This document shows, piece by piece, positions 18,134-26,673 of a stretch of DNA of 64,000 nucleotides; the stretch's first letter is position 1; each line of letters begins with the position of its first letter. Made by a program: the position numbers and the translations under genes. Source of the stretch: Ligilactobacillus ubinensis (lineage in GTDB: Bacteria; Bacillota; Bacilli; Lactobacillales; Lactobacillaceae). The stretch is from the NCBI RefSeq assembly GCF_024160875.1, contig NZ_JAIULA010000012.1, positions 1 to 64,000 on the forward strand. The letters are read 5' to 3'. The notes below the pieces were generated by a model. That model searched no databases, had not been told where the DNA came from, and worked only from the letters and a program-made list of their open reading frames with translations.

Positions 18134-19183
18134 TTAATCCCCTTTAACAAAACGAATAGCTTGATTGCTGCCTATCCATTGTAATAATGGTACTTCTGAT
18201 GCAACTACTTGCCCGATAACATTAACTTTTGTATCTGCATTAAGTTGCTTTTTAACTATTTGCAATTCGCCACAGTATCGCTTATAGCGGCAGTTGTCGA
18301 TTGTAATTGCACCTGCAAGTCGTGTTCTTGTTTCGTGTGGAACTATTTTTTCTGTATTTCTCTCGCGCCCCTCTATCAGTCTTACTACATCACGAGAAAT
18401 ATCTGGTCTATTATGCCAAATAGATTTATACAAAAACTCCGCATCTGATTGGATGCTCAATTGCAGAACATTTTTTGAAAAGAACATTTCAAATTTTCTG
18501 CACATCTTCTCACTCAAAGTTCCATCACCAACATAAACTTTGTCAATATTGCAGTCATTCAATAGCTTTATTGTTGCAACTAATGGATTAGTATATCTAT
18601 CACATTCTAATGTTGGCAAGCCTGCAAAGATTGGTCCCCTTAATTCAGTATCGCTTGCTATAAAGGCCATTGTGGTAAAACCTTGTTTCTTAAGCCATTC
18701 ATTTTTATGAATAAACCAATTATTATCTAATCCTGTTTCTGGACGTGGATAGTAATTATGCCAAGCTTCTAAATTATCAAAATTTGCATGATTATCTTTT
18801 AGACATTCGATATCCAAATCACTGATAGTACTTGCATTCAAAGCGATGTTCATTTCATTTGAAAGGCACGCAACTTCTTCCATAGAAAAACCATCATCAA
18901 TTCTTAGTGCTGTTACACCTAAATCTATTAATTTATAAATATCCTTAATTCCAATATTTAAACGATTTAGCCCCTTAATTGACACATCTACTGTTAAGTA
19001 GAAGTTTAATTTTTTACAAATCCCCCCCAAATCTTTTAAGCGTTGTAGTGATTCACTAACATTGTCTTCAGGAATATTTAACGATGTAAATATTCCTTCA
19101 AAACCAGAGCTTTTCATCAGTTCTATTCGTTTTTGTTCAGGAACCGTCAGTTTCTTATTTAAAAACACCGAGAACCCTAACAT
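18134..19183 (-). CDS. mupG: 6-phospho-N-acetylmuramidase, MupG (DUF871, GH170)
   Basis: The 349-residue cytoplasmic protein belongs to the DUF871 family: it begins [10 protein letters not shown] and has an N-terminal TIM-barrel part with [14 protein letters not shown] and a [11 protein letters not shown] motif, then a smaller C-terminal domain with HETRTRLAG. The S. aureus family member MupG hydrolyses MurNAc-6P-GlcNAc imported by MurP. Here it is the first gene of the same set of genes, so the function is well supported by both family and context. A cre box lies in its promoter. Confidence 0.9.
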   Translation of the reverse strand: MLGFSVFLNKKLTVPEQKRIELMKSSGFEGIFTSLNIPEDNVSESLQRLKDLGGICKKLNFYLTVDVSIKGLNRLNIGIKDIYKLIDLGVTALRIDDGFSMEEVACLSNEMNIALNASTISDLDIECLKDNHANFDNLEAWHNYYPRPETGLDNNWFIHKNEWLKKQGFTTMAFIASDTELRGPIFAGLPTLECDRYTNPLVATIKLLNDCNIDKVYVGDGTLSEKMCRKFEMFFSKNVLQLSIQSDAEFLYKSIWHNRPDISRDVVRLIEGRERNTEKIVPHETRTRLAGAITIDNCRYKRYCGELQIVKKQLNADTKVNVIGQVVASEVPLLQWIGSNQAIRFVKGD

Positions 19184-19202
19184 CTAATCTCCTCCTTGCA
19201 TA

Positions 19203-19250
19203 TGGAATCGTTTACAGTTAGAGTATAGCATCTATGTTACTAAATTACAA
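19203..19250 (-). promoter_or_regulatory. Promoter and cre box of the mupG operon
   Basis: On the minus strand a TTGTAA -35 box (19245-19250), 17-base spacer and TATACT -10 box (19222-19227) are followed by TGTAAACGATTCCA (19203-19216), which matches the cre consensus at 13 of 14 positions. CcpA bound there would block early transcription in the presence of preferred sugars. An AAGGAGG ribosome site precedes the mupG ATG. Confidence 0.75.
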
Positions 19251-19326
19251 ATTAAACTATAAAAAATAAAAAATAATGAAATTTAATTTCTTTTTAGTAA
19301 TTTAGATTTTAAAATTACTTTGTAGC

Positions 19327-19360
19327 TAAAAAAGACTATCTGTTATAAAACAGACAGTCT
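19327..19360 (-). terminator. Intrinsic terminator of the permease-DUF917-HyuA operon
   Basis: A hairpin (AGACTATCTGTT paired with AACAGACAGTCT, loop ATAA) is followed on the minus strand by six T residues. Confidence 0.8.
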
Positions 19361-19466
19361 AAATAGTAACAAGACATATTAACTCATTTTATTTTACCAA
19401 CCACTAAAAAACACTTCTCGCATTATTGATTTCTAAATATTTTGATCATTCTAAAATATCCACTCA

Positions 19467-21020
19467 TCACTTAATTTCACCAACAACTTTTACTTTTACA
19501 CGAGTTGTGTCGTTTGGCGCGTACGCTAAAGGTATCTCTTCTATTTCAACTACTTTAATACTTTTATCTTCCGCACCAGCTTCTAAAGCTTGTTTAATAG
19601 CTTTGGACTTAGAATCTTCTAAAGCTTGAGCACGTTTAATAATATCATATTGATAAATTTTTTCAAATTCACCACTTACCTGTGCTATTGTTGCTCCAAT
19701 AGCATTTGCGACACTACCATAGTTACTTCTCCAAATATTTGAAATGCCTGATATTTGCTTTGGTGCAATTATGGCTCCACCACCAACTAAGATCAACTCA
19801 ACTTGTTGAGAACTTGTTTTCATTTTATCTAAGGCATCTGTTAGCATATCTTGAATAACTATAAAAGCTTGTTGTGCAAATTTTATATCAATTTTATCAA
19901 CTAAATTTACATTACCAACTTCAACCATACCAAGTTTAACTGCAATATCCGTCGTCGTAATAATATTTCCGCCAAAAACAATTGCTTTTTCTTCAATTTT
20001 GTATCCAACACTATCTGGACCAACTGTTACAGTTCCATCTGCTTGTTGCCTTACAATACTACCGCCACCTAAGCCGATTGATAAAATATCCGGCATTCGA
20101 AAATTAGTCTTAACGCCACCTACTGTTTCAGCAATTGAAGATTCACGTGGAAATCCGTTACTTAATACCCCAATATCTGATGTAGTCCCTCCAATATCTA
20201 ACACTAAAGCATTTTTCTTTTTGGCTAAATAAGCTGCTCCACGAATACTATTAGTTGGACCACTGCCTATTGTTAAAATTGGGTATTTCTCTGCATATTT
20301 TGTTGACATTAATGTCCCATCATTTTGGCATAAAAAAATTGCAGCATCTGTAATCGCTTGTTTTTCTAATGCCTTAGTAAATCCTGTACTAACTTTATGA
20401 ATAACGTTAAAAAGTGCTGAGTTTAAAATTGTAGCATTTTCTCTAGTTATCAGTCCTAGCGATCCAACTTTTGCCGATAAAGAAATAGGAATCTTATTAC
20501 CAAGTACTTTTTTTACAAAAATAGCTACCTTTTCCTCTTGTTCATTATTAATAGCAGAAAATACGCCTATAATTGCAATACTTTCTATATGTCCCTTCCA
20601 TGAAAGTAATGTCTCTTTTAGTTCTTCAAAATCTAATTGCGTTAACTCTTGCCCATCAAATTCATAGCCTCCCTTAACAATTTTAAATTTGCCTGACAGT
20701 TCATTGACAATATCTATCGGCCATTCTGCATACGGTTCTACAGAAGTTGTTGCTGGATAACCCAAACGAATAACTCCTACTTTAGCCAATCCTTTTCTTT
20801 CAACTATTGCATTAGTGCATTGTGTCGTTCCAAGCATTGCTTGCTTTATTGTCTTAGGATCTACTTTACTTTTCTTTAAAACATCATTTATTGCATTATT
20901 AATTCCAGTCTGAATATCTACTGTTGTATGCGTTTTAACTGAAGCAATAACTCTAGATTGTTCATCTAATAAAACTGCATCTGTATTAGTTCCGCCAACA
21001 TCAATTCCCAATCGTTTCAT
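19467..21020 (-). CDS. Hydantoinase/oxoprolinase (HyuA)-family protein
   Basis: The 517-residue protein has the two ATPase-like motifs of the HyuA/acetone-carboxylase-alpha/5-oxoprolinase superfamily: GIDVGGTNTDAVLLD at the N-terminus and LDIGGTTSDIGVLSNG near residue 275, with a GIGLGGGS-type loop after that. It is about the usual length of the short HyuA proteins that pair with DUF917 proteins. Members act on cyclic amides such as hydantoins or 5-oxoproline with ATP, but the substrate here is not determined. It follows the DUF917 gene by one base. Confidence 0.8.
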   Translation of the reverse strand: MKRLGIDVGGTNTDAVLLDEQSRVIASVKTHTTVDIQTGINNAINDVLKKSKVDPKTIKQAMLGTTQCTNAIVERKGLAKVGVIRLGYPATTSVEPYAEWPIDIVNELSGKFKIVKGGYEFDGQELTQLDFEELKETLLSWKGHIESIAIIGVFSAINNEQEEKVAIFVKKVLGNKIPISLSAKVGSLGLITRENATILNSALFNVIHKVSTGFTKALEKQAITDAAIFLCQNDGTLMSTKYAEKYPILTIGSGPTNSIRGAAYLAKKKNALVLDIGGTTSDIGVLSNGFPRESSIAETVGGVKTNFRMPDILSIGLGGGSIVRQQADGTVTVGPDSVGYKIEEKAIVFGGNIITTTDIAVKLGMVEVGNVNLVDKIDIKFAQQAFIVIQDMLTDALDKMKTSSQQVELILVGGGAIIAPKQISGISNIWRSNYGSVANAIGATIAQVSGEFEKIYQYDIIKRAQALEDSKSKAIKQALEAGAEDKSIKVVEIEEIPLAYAPNDTTRVKVKVVGEIK

Positions 21021-21021
21021 T

Positions 21022-22125
21022 TTAATTCAGCTCCTTTACTTTCTTAAATAAGTCTTCCACAGGCTGATAATCTACATCATAGTGAAAATAGCGTGGTCCA
21101 ACTAATTTAATACCTGCTGGTGTTCTCCATTTATCAGAACATGGTACACCTAAAACATAAATACGTTTTCCATATTTCAACTCTTCATTTGTTATCGGAT
21201 TCAGGCTCTCAATATCTAAGAAAGTAATAATATCTGGTGCTGTGATTGCAACTTCTCCATTTAATTTAAAGATTATATTTTCATTTTGAAACTCCACTTC
21301 TCCATTTTTATTTCTTGAATTTCCTAATCCTTCAAGCTCAACTTTTCCAAAATTAAAGCCATCTTTTGTTGTATGTTTAATGTCAACAATCTTTGCCTCC
21401 ATAAAACAAAAACCATTTGTTAAATCAAGCAGTGCAACTAACGCTTGAGCTACAGTAGAATAAGAATTAACATTAGTGATTATCTCGCCTATTTTTTCAC
21501 ATAATGTAATAACCCCTTTAACACCTGATTCAAGTAAGTCTTTCCCAGTCAAAGGATAACTAGCAACTGTTGCTGTTGCCCCCATATCAACTGCAATAGA
21601 CCTAGCAATTTTTTCAGTCCAAACATTATCGATTGTTTCTAACAAAGCACCATTGCCTTTTTCATCTACAATTGCCATAGGTGTCGCTGTATGCCCATAT
21701 AGAGTGAAAGTTGACATTTGCAATTCTGGTAAAGCACGGCCCATACTATCAACGTCAACAAGAGGTAAACCCGTTTTAGCAGCCACCATAATTGGAATCA
21801 TCGAATTAACTCCTCCTGCCTCTATAGGAAATGTAGCTGCTATTTTTTTATTAAGTCGCTTTTCCAGTAGATCAAAAGCTTTATAAAATTCTTGTCCATT
21901 GGGAAATTTTTCTAATTGAACAGATGGAGCTCCCATCATTGAAGCAGGTACAACCAAAGCCTCCGATTCCACTTCATCCACATTAAGCAATGTTACCTCA
22001 CCATATTTTCGCGTAGCACTAACAGCCATCAATTCTCCTATATAGGGGTTACCACCACCTCCTGCACCAAGTAAAGCTGCACCAATCGCTATATTTTTAA
22101 TGCTGTTAACAGATAGTTTTCTCAT
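21022..22125 (-). CDS. DUF917 (S-methyl thiohydantoin desulfurase-like) protein
   Basis: The 367-residue cytoplasmic protein starts with the glycine-rich DUF917 signature (GAALLGAGGGGNPYIGE) and contains the SMMGAPSV and PIEAGGVNS segments characteristic of the family. DUF917 proteins are almost always encoded beside HyuA-type proteins and NCS1 permeases, as here. Their chemistry is poorly known. A TTG codon at 22128 directly precedes the chosen ATG; both are near the AAGGAG ribosome site. The gene begins three bases after the permease stop, so it is co-transcribed. Confidence 0.82.
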   Translation of the reverse strand: MRKLSVNSIKNIAIGAALLGAGGGGNPYIGELMAVSATRKYGEVTLLNVDEVESEALVVPASMMGAPSVQLEKFPNGQEFYKAFDLLEKRLNKKIAATFPIEAGGVNSMIPIMVAAKTGLPLVDVDSMGRALPELQMSTFTLYGHTATPMAIVDEKGNGALLETIDNVWTEKIARSIAVDMGATATVASYPLTGKDLLESGVKGVITLCEKIGEIITNVNSYSTVAQALVALLDLTNGFCFMEAKIVDIKHTTKDGFNFGKVELEGLGNSRNKNGEVEFQNENIIFKLNGEVAITAPDIITFLDIESLNPITNEELKYGKRIYVLGVPCSDKWRTPAGIKLVGPRYFHYDVDYQPVEDLFKKVKELN

Positions 22126-22128
22126 CAA

Positions 22129-23433
22129 CTATTTCTCCTTACTAAAAATTTTCATTCCCATATAATAAACTATGGCAGCAACTACTATCGAAGTAATTGA
22201 TTGAATTCCAATTGTAATAAAGAAACCTGCCATACTGCCTACAATCCACGAAATCAATGTCACTGGATGAAGCTTTTCTGCCTGATCTGGTAACTTTCCT
22301 AATTTTCGAGATTCATCCAGAATTCTTCTGCTTCTTTTCAAAACAAAATAGTCAATGAACATAATTCCAGCTATTGGTGGAAATACAATACCCAAAAAAC
22401 TTAAGAATGATTCAAATTTGTCAATAATGCCCATCATTGAAAGAATTGTTCCTAAAATACCAATTATAATTGTCATTAATGCCCTATTAACATTTATCTT
22501 AAAAACTTGTTTAATGAAATTAACGATACCTAAACTTGAAGAATATAAATTTACATCGTTTACTTTTAAAGTTGAGAAGATAACTATAAAAACACCTAAT
22601 ATTCCTGTTAATTGATAAATAATTGGCATTATTGCCTCTGTTCCAACAGCATGCGCCATTAAAACTCCTAATAAGTTAACTCCCAATTCTCCCAACATTG
22701 TCCCAATTAAAGTAGCCCAAAAAACATCTCTTGAACTTTTAGCAAATCTGGTAATGTCTGGAGTTATAATACATCCAACAATAAATCCACCTGTTACAAC
22801 CGTTATTGCAGCTGTAAATGTCAATGACTGACTAGGTGCTGCCATTGTAATAAGACTTCCCAGCGAATGTGTCCGCAACATATTAAATGTACCAATTCCC
22901 ATTACAATCAAAAAACCTGGAACAGCAATATTAGCAGTCCAACTCATACTCTTAAATCCAAAAAGAACTACTAAAGTAACTGCTAATCCAGTAAAGGCTG
23001 CAACTACCGCAAAATTCAAATTATTTCCTAAAATCGACACAATTCCTTGTGCAAAAACTGAATTTTGTATTCCAAACCATCCTGTTAGACTGATTGCAAA
23101 TGCTAGACCAACTAATGCCGAACCATATGTTCCAAAACCTGCCCATTTTGACAATAAGCTAGTTGACAATCCTTCTCTTTGTCCAGCAACTCCTAATCCA
23201 TACGAAATAAATTGTAAAAAAACACTTCCAATCATGGTTGCCCAAAATGCTTGCGCAAAGGTTAATCCATATCCTAACTCTGCCCCAATCATAAACTGAG
23301 AAACGCATGTTAAATTTCCAATTCGAATTAATAAAATTTTCCACATAGGATCTCTTTGTTCTTCTGGGACACGACTTAATGAATAGTCATCATTAAGCTC
23401 TGCTGTTTTTGCAACTATCTCTTTTTCTCTCAT
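22129..23433 (-). CDS. NCS1 cytosine/purine/hydantoin-type permease (CodB-like)
   Basis: This 434-residue protein has about 12 hydrophobic helices and the NCS1 hallmarks: an N-terminal SRVPEEQRDPMWKI segment, a GAELGYGLTF helix 1 region and GWFGIQNSVFAQG in helix 3. The family imports nucleobases, allantoin or hydantoins with cation symport. As the first gene of an operon with DUF917 and HyuA genes it probably delivers their ring-shaped nitrogenous substrate. An AGAGAGG ribosome site precedes the ATG. Confidence 0.85.
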   Translation of the reverse strand: MREKEIVAKTAELNDDYSLSRVPEEQRDPMWKILLIRIGNLTCVSQFMIGAELGYGLTFAQAFWATMIGSVFLQFISYGLGVAGQREGLSTSLLSKWAGFGTYGSALVGLAFAISLTGWFGIQNSVFAQGIVSILGNNLNFAVVAAFTGLAVTLVVLFGFKSMSWTANIAVPGFLIVMGIGTFNMLRTHSLGSLITMAAPSQSLTFTAAITVVTGGFIVGCIITPDITRFAKSSRDVFWATLIGTMLGELGVNLLGVLMAHAVGTEAIMPIIYQLTGILGVFIVIFSTLKVNDVNLYSSSLGIVNFIKQVFKINVNRALMTIIIGILGTILSMMGIIDKFESFLSFLGIVFPPIAGIMFIDYFVLKRSRRILDESRKLGKLPDQAEKLHPVTLISWIVGSMAGFFITIGIQSITSIVVAAIVYYMGMKIFSKEK

Positions 23434-23511
23434 AACAAGTAACCTCTCTTTTCTATACAGTTAACCCTTTTACAATATGTCTTGTTTTATAACATACAGC
23501 AATTATTGAAT

Positions 23512-23528
23512 TTTTAACATTGTTAAAA
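23512..23528. promoter_or_regulatory. Palindromic operator candidate upstream of the NCS1 permease
   Basis: TTTTAACATTGTTAAAA is an inverted repeat (arms TTTTAACA/TGTTAAAA) in the permease leader region. The pucR terminator 21 bases away carries the same TTAACA core (CATTTGTTAA and TTAACAAATG). It may be the PucR binding site. Confidence 0.5.
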
Positions 23529-23540
23529 TGACAAAAAAAT

Positions 23541-23580
23541 AAGAGTTTCATTTGTTAAAATTAACAAATGCTAACTCTTT
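23541..23580 (-). terminator. Intrinsic terminator downstream of pucR-like gene
   Basis: A hairpin with arms CATTTGTTAA/TTAACAAATG, extended by AAGAGTT/AACTCTT, is followed on the minus strand by seven T residues. It separates the PucR gene from the permease operon. Confidence 0.8.
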
Positions 23581-23598
23581 ACTAATTTAATTATTTTT

Positions 23599-25149
23599 TT
23601 ATTTTAATTTATTTAAACGATAGATTGCTACTTCTTGGGTTAAATAACCTATCATTATTGGATTATCAATCGAAATACCTAATAAATCATTAATGCGACG
23701 TAATCGATATTTTATAGTATTACGATGAACATATTCTAAATTTGCAGTTTTTATAACATTAGCCTGTGTATCTAATAAATAAGTAGCTAATGTTCTCATT
23801 AACTCCTGCTTTGAAACTAAAGGATGAATAATATTTTTCACTTGAATTGATTGATTATTTCTTTTTCTTTGTAATTCCCGACATTCTTTTACAAAAGTAA
23901 AATCCTGTAAATTAAATATTTGTTTTTGCGGAAAAACAACTTGTAAATCTTTTTTTACCATTTCAGTTAGTGAAAATATTTCACTTATTTCATTTATATC
24001 AGCCAAGTTAATATAGTAACTAATACTTGCTTTAAACCGTTTTCCACTTAAACACTCCTTCAACTGCTTACCCCACTGAAGAATATCATATAATTTCAGT
24101 TTCTTAGTATATAAAATAATAATATTATCATTGTAGTATTCACAAATTACATTATTTGCAAATATTTTTGATATTTCGCGTACGACTTCTATTTGCTGAC
24201 TATTATCTTGCTTTAGCACATTTTTTATAATCCAAGCATTTTTTAAACTTTCCATTTTAACATTTAAGCGTTCCGCAATTTGTCTTGCTTTTCCTCTTTG
24301 ACCCATTATCAATGTTTCAATCAAATCTGCTCTACCAATATATGTTTTGCTTTCTTGCCATATTCTCAAAGCAATTTCCATTATTTGGACAATCTGACGT
24401 TCTTTAACTTCGCTAATATTTTTACTACTTGGTAAAATTAAAAGCATAAAATCTTGAATACTATTTTTTAAGACTATATTTTCATTATTTAATTTCTGAA
24501 AATCTTTGTCTCTATCTTTTTTATAAACTGCTATCCAATTTATTTTTTCACTTCGTGGCCAATTAGCTTCATGCAACAAAATATTTTTACTGTCAAAAAT
24601 TGCTAATGACACTTTTAAACGATTACTGACAATTTGCATTATTGTTTCAATGTTTTTCCCTCTATCCGGCATATTAGAAAAGTTTTTTAGTACTTCAACT
24701 ACTAGATTGGGATGCTTCAGTTGATCATTGAAAATTGAATTTAAAGTTTCAGTTATAATATCACTATACGCTAAAGTAGGATCATTTTGAGGCATACAAA
24801 CAAGAACCATCCCTAACTCATCAGCTAAATCAATTAAACGCTGATGAACCTTAGGCATTACAATACCTACATAAAATAATACAACAGCAACTTCACCAAG
24901 ATCTGCTTGATACTCTAGATTTCGACACTGTGCATCTACATCATTTTTAATTGCAGAAAAAGATGTTAAAACAATTTCATTTCCTCTAAAATGAATATTA
25001 TTTTTAAGCTCTCTTTGTGTCTCGTTTGTTTCAGAATATTCTAAAACTGTAACTGACGTTACTATTTGTTCCAAACTGCTTTTATGGGTTAAAACCTTGG
25101 CTCCACGCATAGAAGAAAGCTTTAAAACATCAAATATTGTTACACTCAT
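23599..25149 (-). CDS. PucR-family transcriptional regulator
   Basis: The 516-residue protein has an N-terminal PucR-like domain (about 1-125), a middle sensor region with a CdaR-type GGDEF-like fold (about 290-400) and a C-terminal helix-turn-helix of the PucR type (TANLEYVHRNTIKYRLRRIN region, about 470-505). PucR proteins activate purine or hydantoin catabolism genes. It is located immediately upstream of, and in the same orientation as, the permease-DUF917-HyuA operon, but behind its own terminator. It probably activates that operon. Confidence 0.85.
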   Translation of the reverse strand: MSVTIFDVLKLSSMRGAKVLTHKSSLEQIVTSVTVLEYSETNETQRELKNNIHFRGNEIVLTSFSAIKNDVDAQCRNLEYQADLGEVAVVLFYVGIVMPKVHQRLIDLADELGMVLVCMPQNDPTLAYSDIITETLNSIFNDQLKHPNLVVEVLKNFSNMPDRGKNIETIMQIVSNRLKVSLAIFDSKNILLHEANWPRSEKINWIAVYKKDRDKDFQKLNNENIVLKNSIQDFMLLILPSSKNISEVKERQIVQIMEIALRIWQESKTYIGRADLIETLIMGQRGKARQIAERLNVKMESLKNAWIIKNVLKQDNSQQIEVVREISKIFANNVICEYYNDNIIILYTKKLKLYDILQWGKQLKECLSGKRFKASISYYINLADINEISEIFSLTEMVKKDLQVVFPQKQIFNLQDFTFVKECRELQRKRNNQSIQVKNIIHPLVSKQELMRTLATYLLDTQANVIKTANLEYVHRNTIKYRLRRINDLLGISIDNPIMIGYLTQEVAIYRLNKLK

Positions 25150-25477
25150 TCAACTCACCTCACAAAACCAAATACATTGTCTACAATTCATGTTACTTAA
25201 TATATCGTAGAATACATTAGATGTAAATCAAAATTATTTATCTAAAATAGATATCAAATACTATAGTTTTTTATCTATCATTTAAAGATTCAGTTATTTT
25301 TCTTATGGAGTTATACTAAAACACCCCCATGATTTTCAGAACCCAACATTGAAAATCAAAAAGAGTATTAAAAAATTATATTAACTAAATATTTCTTATT
25401 ATAGCAAGGAACCGTTGAATACATCTAAGATTGTACATTATATGAGGATTGTCACATAAGTTTTAATATAATACAAA
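25150..25477. other. Intergenic region upstream of the pucR-like gene
   Basis: The 328 AT-rich bases presumably hold the regulator's promoter. A weak hairpin (GATTTTCA at 25331, TGAAAATC at 25350) lacks a T-run. No gene is supported. Confidence 0.5.
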
Positions 25478-26392
25478 TCACTTTGGCATTTTTGATACCT
25501 GATCAATAAACCATTCATTAAACAACTCAGCGTTAATATCAATACCTACATTTGCATTGTATGTTCCTGCTTTGTGCCATCTATTTTGTATATCAGCAAC
25601 AGTAGCACCAATTGCAGGTCCTTTCGTTGCAACTTCAATATTCAACTTTTTAGTAGTAATCAATTCTGGATTAAGTGCATATAAAATCGTATTTACATCA
25701 TGCATTGGCTTTCCACCAACATGTACATCTCCATAAGCTAAAATAATACTGTAGAGCATATCCCCTGATTTACCCATCTTTTTAATTTTGTCCAATGTTT
25801 GAGGTGTAATGAGCGCTTTTAATGTAACATCTAAACCTATCATTGTTTTTTCAATTGGAAAGTCAAAAACGATTTTTGCTGCATCTGGATCAGTAAAGAC
25901 ATTGAACTCCGCTACGGAACTGCAATTCCCCCCTGAAATACTACCACCCATAAGAATCAAATTATTAACTTGATCCAGATCTTTGGGATATTTCTCCATT
26001 AACTGTGCAATATTAGTATATGACCCAGTTGCGATTAAAGTAATTTTTTCTTTAGATTCGCAAATCACTTGATGCATAGCTTCAACTGCCGATAATGATA
26101 GTGGCTTTCTTTGCGGTTCTGGAAAATCATACCCTGGCATCCCTGAACTACCATGTATTGCTGATGCATCAACAAACTTTTTCTTAAGTGGAGCTTTTGC
26201 ACCCATTGCAACAGGAATATCTTTATCAAAAAAATCTAGTAACTTAAGTGTATTTTTTGTTGTCTTATCAACTGTCACATTTCCAGCAACTGTCGTAATT
26301 AATTTTACATCTAATTTAGGATGATTAACTGCAACTGCAATCGCTGCCGCATCATCAATTCCAGGATCCATATCCAAAATAATAGGTAACAT
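25478..26392 (-). CDS. Ribonucleoside hydrolase, IUNH family (Rih-type)
   Basis: The enzyme splits nucleosides into base and ribose. The N-terminal calcium-binding motif DMDPGIDDA (Asp7, Asp9, Asp13, Asp14) and the C-terminal HDVNT motif are intact, and 304 residues is the normal length. I start at the ATG at 26392 because an AAAGGGG ribosome site lies eight bases upstream and the family consensus begins there; the frame extends to 26449 without support. It is a single gene between PucR and MATE genes and may feed bases into the neighbouring nitrogen-ring pathway. Confidence 0.88.
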   Translation of the reverse strand: MLPIILDMDPGIDDAAAIAVAVNHPKLDVKLITTVAGNVTVDKTTKNTLKLLDFFDKDIPVAMGAKAPLKKKFVDASAIHGSSGMPGYDFPEPQRKPLSLSAVEAMHQVICESKEKITLIATGSYTNIAQLMEKYPKDLDQVNNLILMGGSISGGNCSSVAEFNVFTDPDAAKIVFDFPIEKTMIGLDVTLKALITPQTLDKIKKMGKSGDMLYSIILAYGDVHVGGKPMHDVNTILYALNPELITTKKLNIEVATKGPAIGATVADIQNRWHKAGTYNANVGIDINAELFNEWFIDQVSKMPK

Positions 26393-26673
26393 TTCTTTTT
26401 CCCCTTTCGGACTATTGCCATTAATTTTATCAAGCAAGTAAAGCTGCATTTATCGCTGATAATAATGACACCCAAAGCATACCCCTAAAGATTTTAGGGT
26501 TAGTAACTTAACATTTGTGCTCCTAACCATAATAATAAAGCCTTTACAGCCGTTACACAATATTTCTCTTATTATGCTTGTTAATTAACTGTCGCTTAAG
26601 TTTCTTGAATGCATTAAACCTACTATGTAAGTTGCCATCATAATGTTATCTTTTTTGAATTATCCAATAAAGA
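26393..26673. other. Intergenic region with a perfect palindrome upstream of the nucleoside hydrolase
   Basis: CCCTAAAGATTTTAGGG (26483-26499, arms of seven) is a perfect inverted repeat without a T-run and could be a regulator site. The rest should hold the nucleoside hydrolase promoter. Confidence 0.45.

Noticed and set aside
25331-25357. GATTTTCA/TGAAAATC hairpin past the nucleoside hydrolase gene
   Set aside because: No T-run follows on the minus strand and the stem is short, so I cannot call it a terminator.
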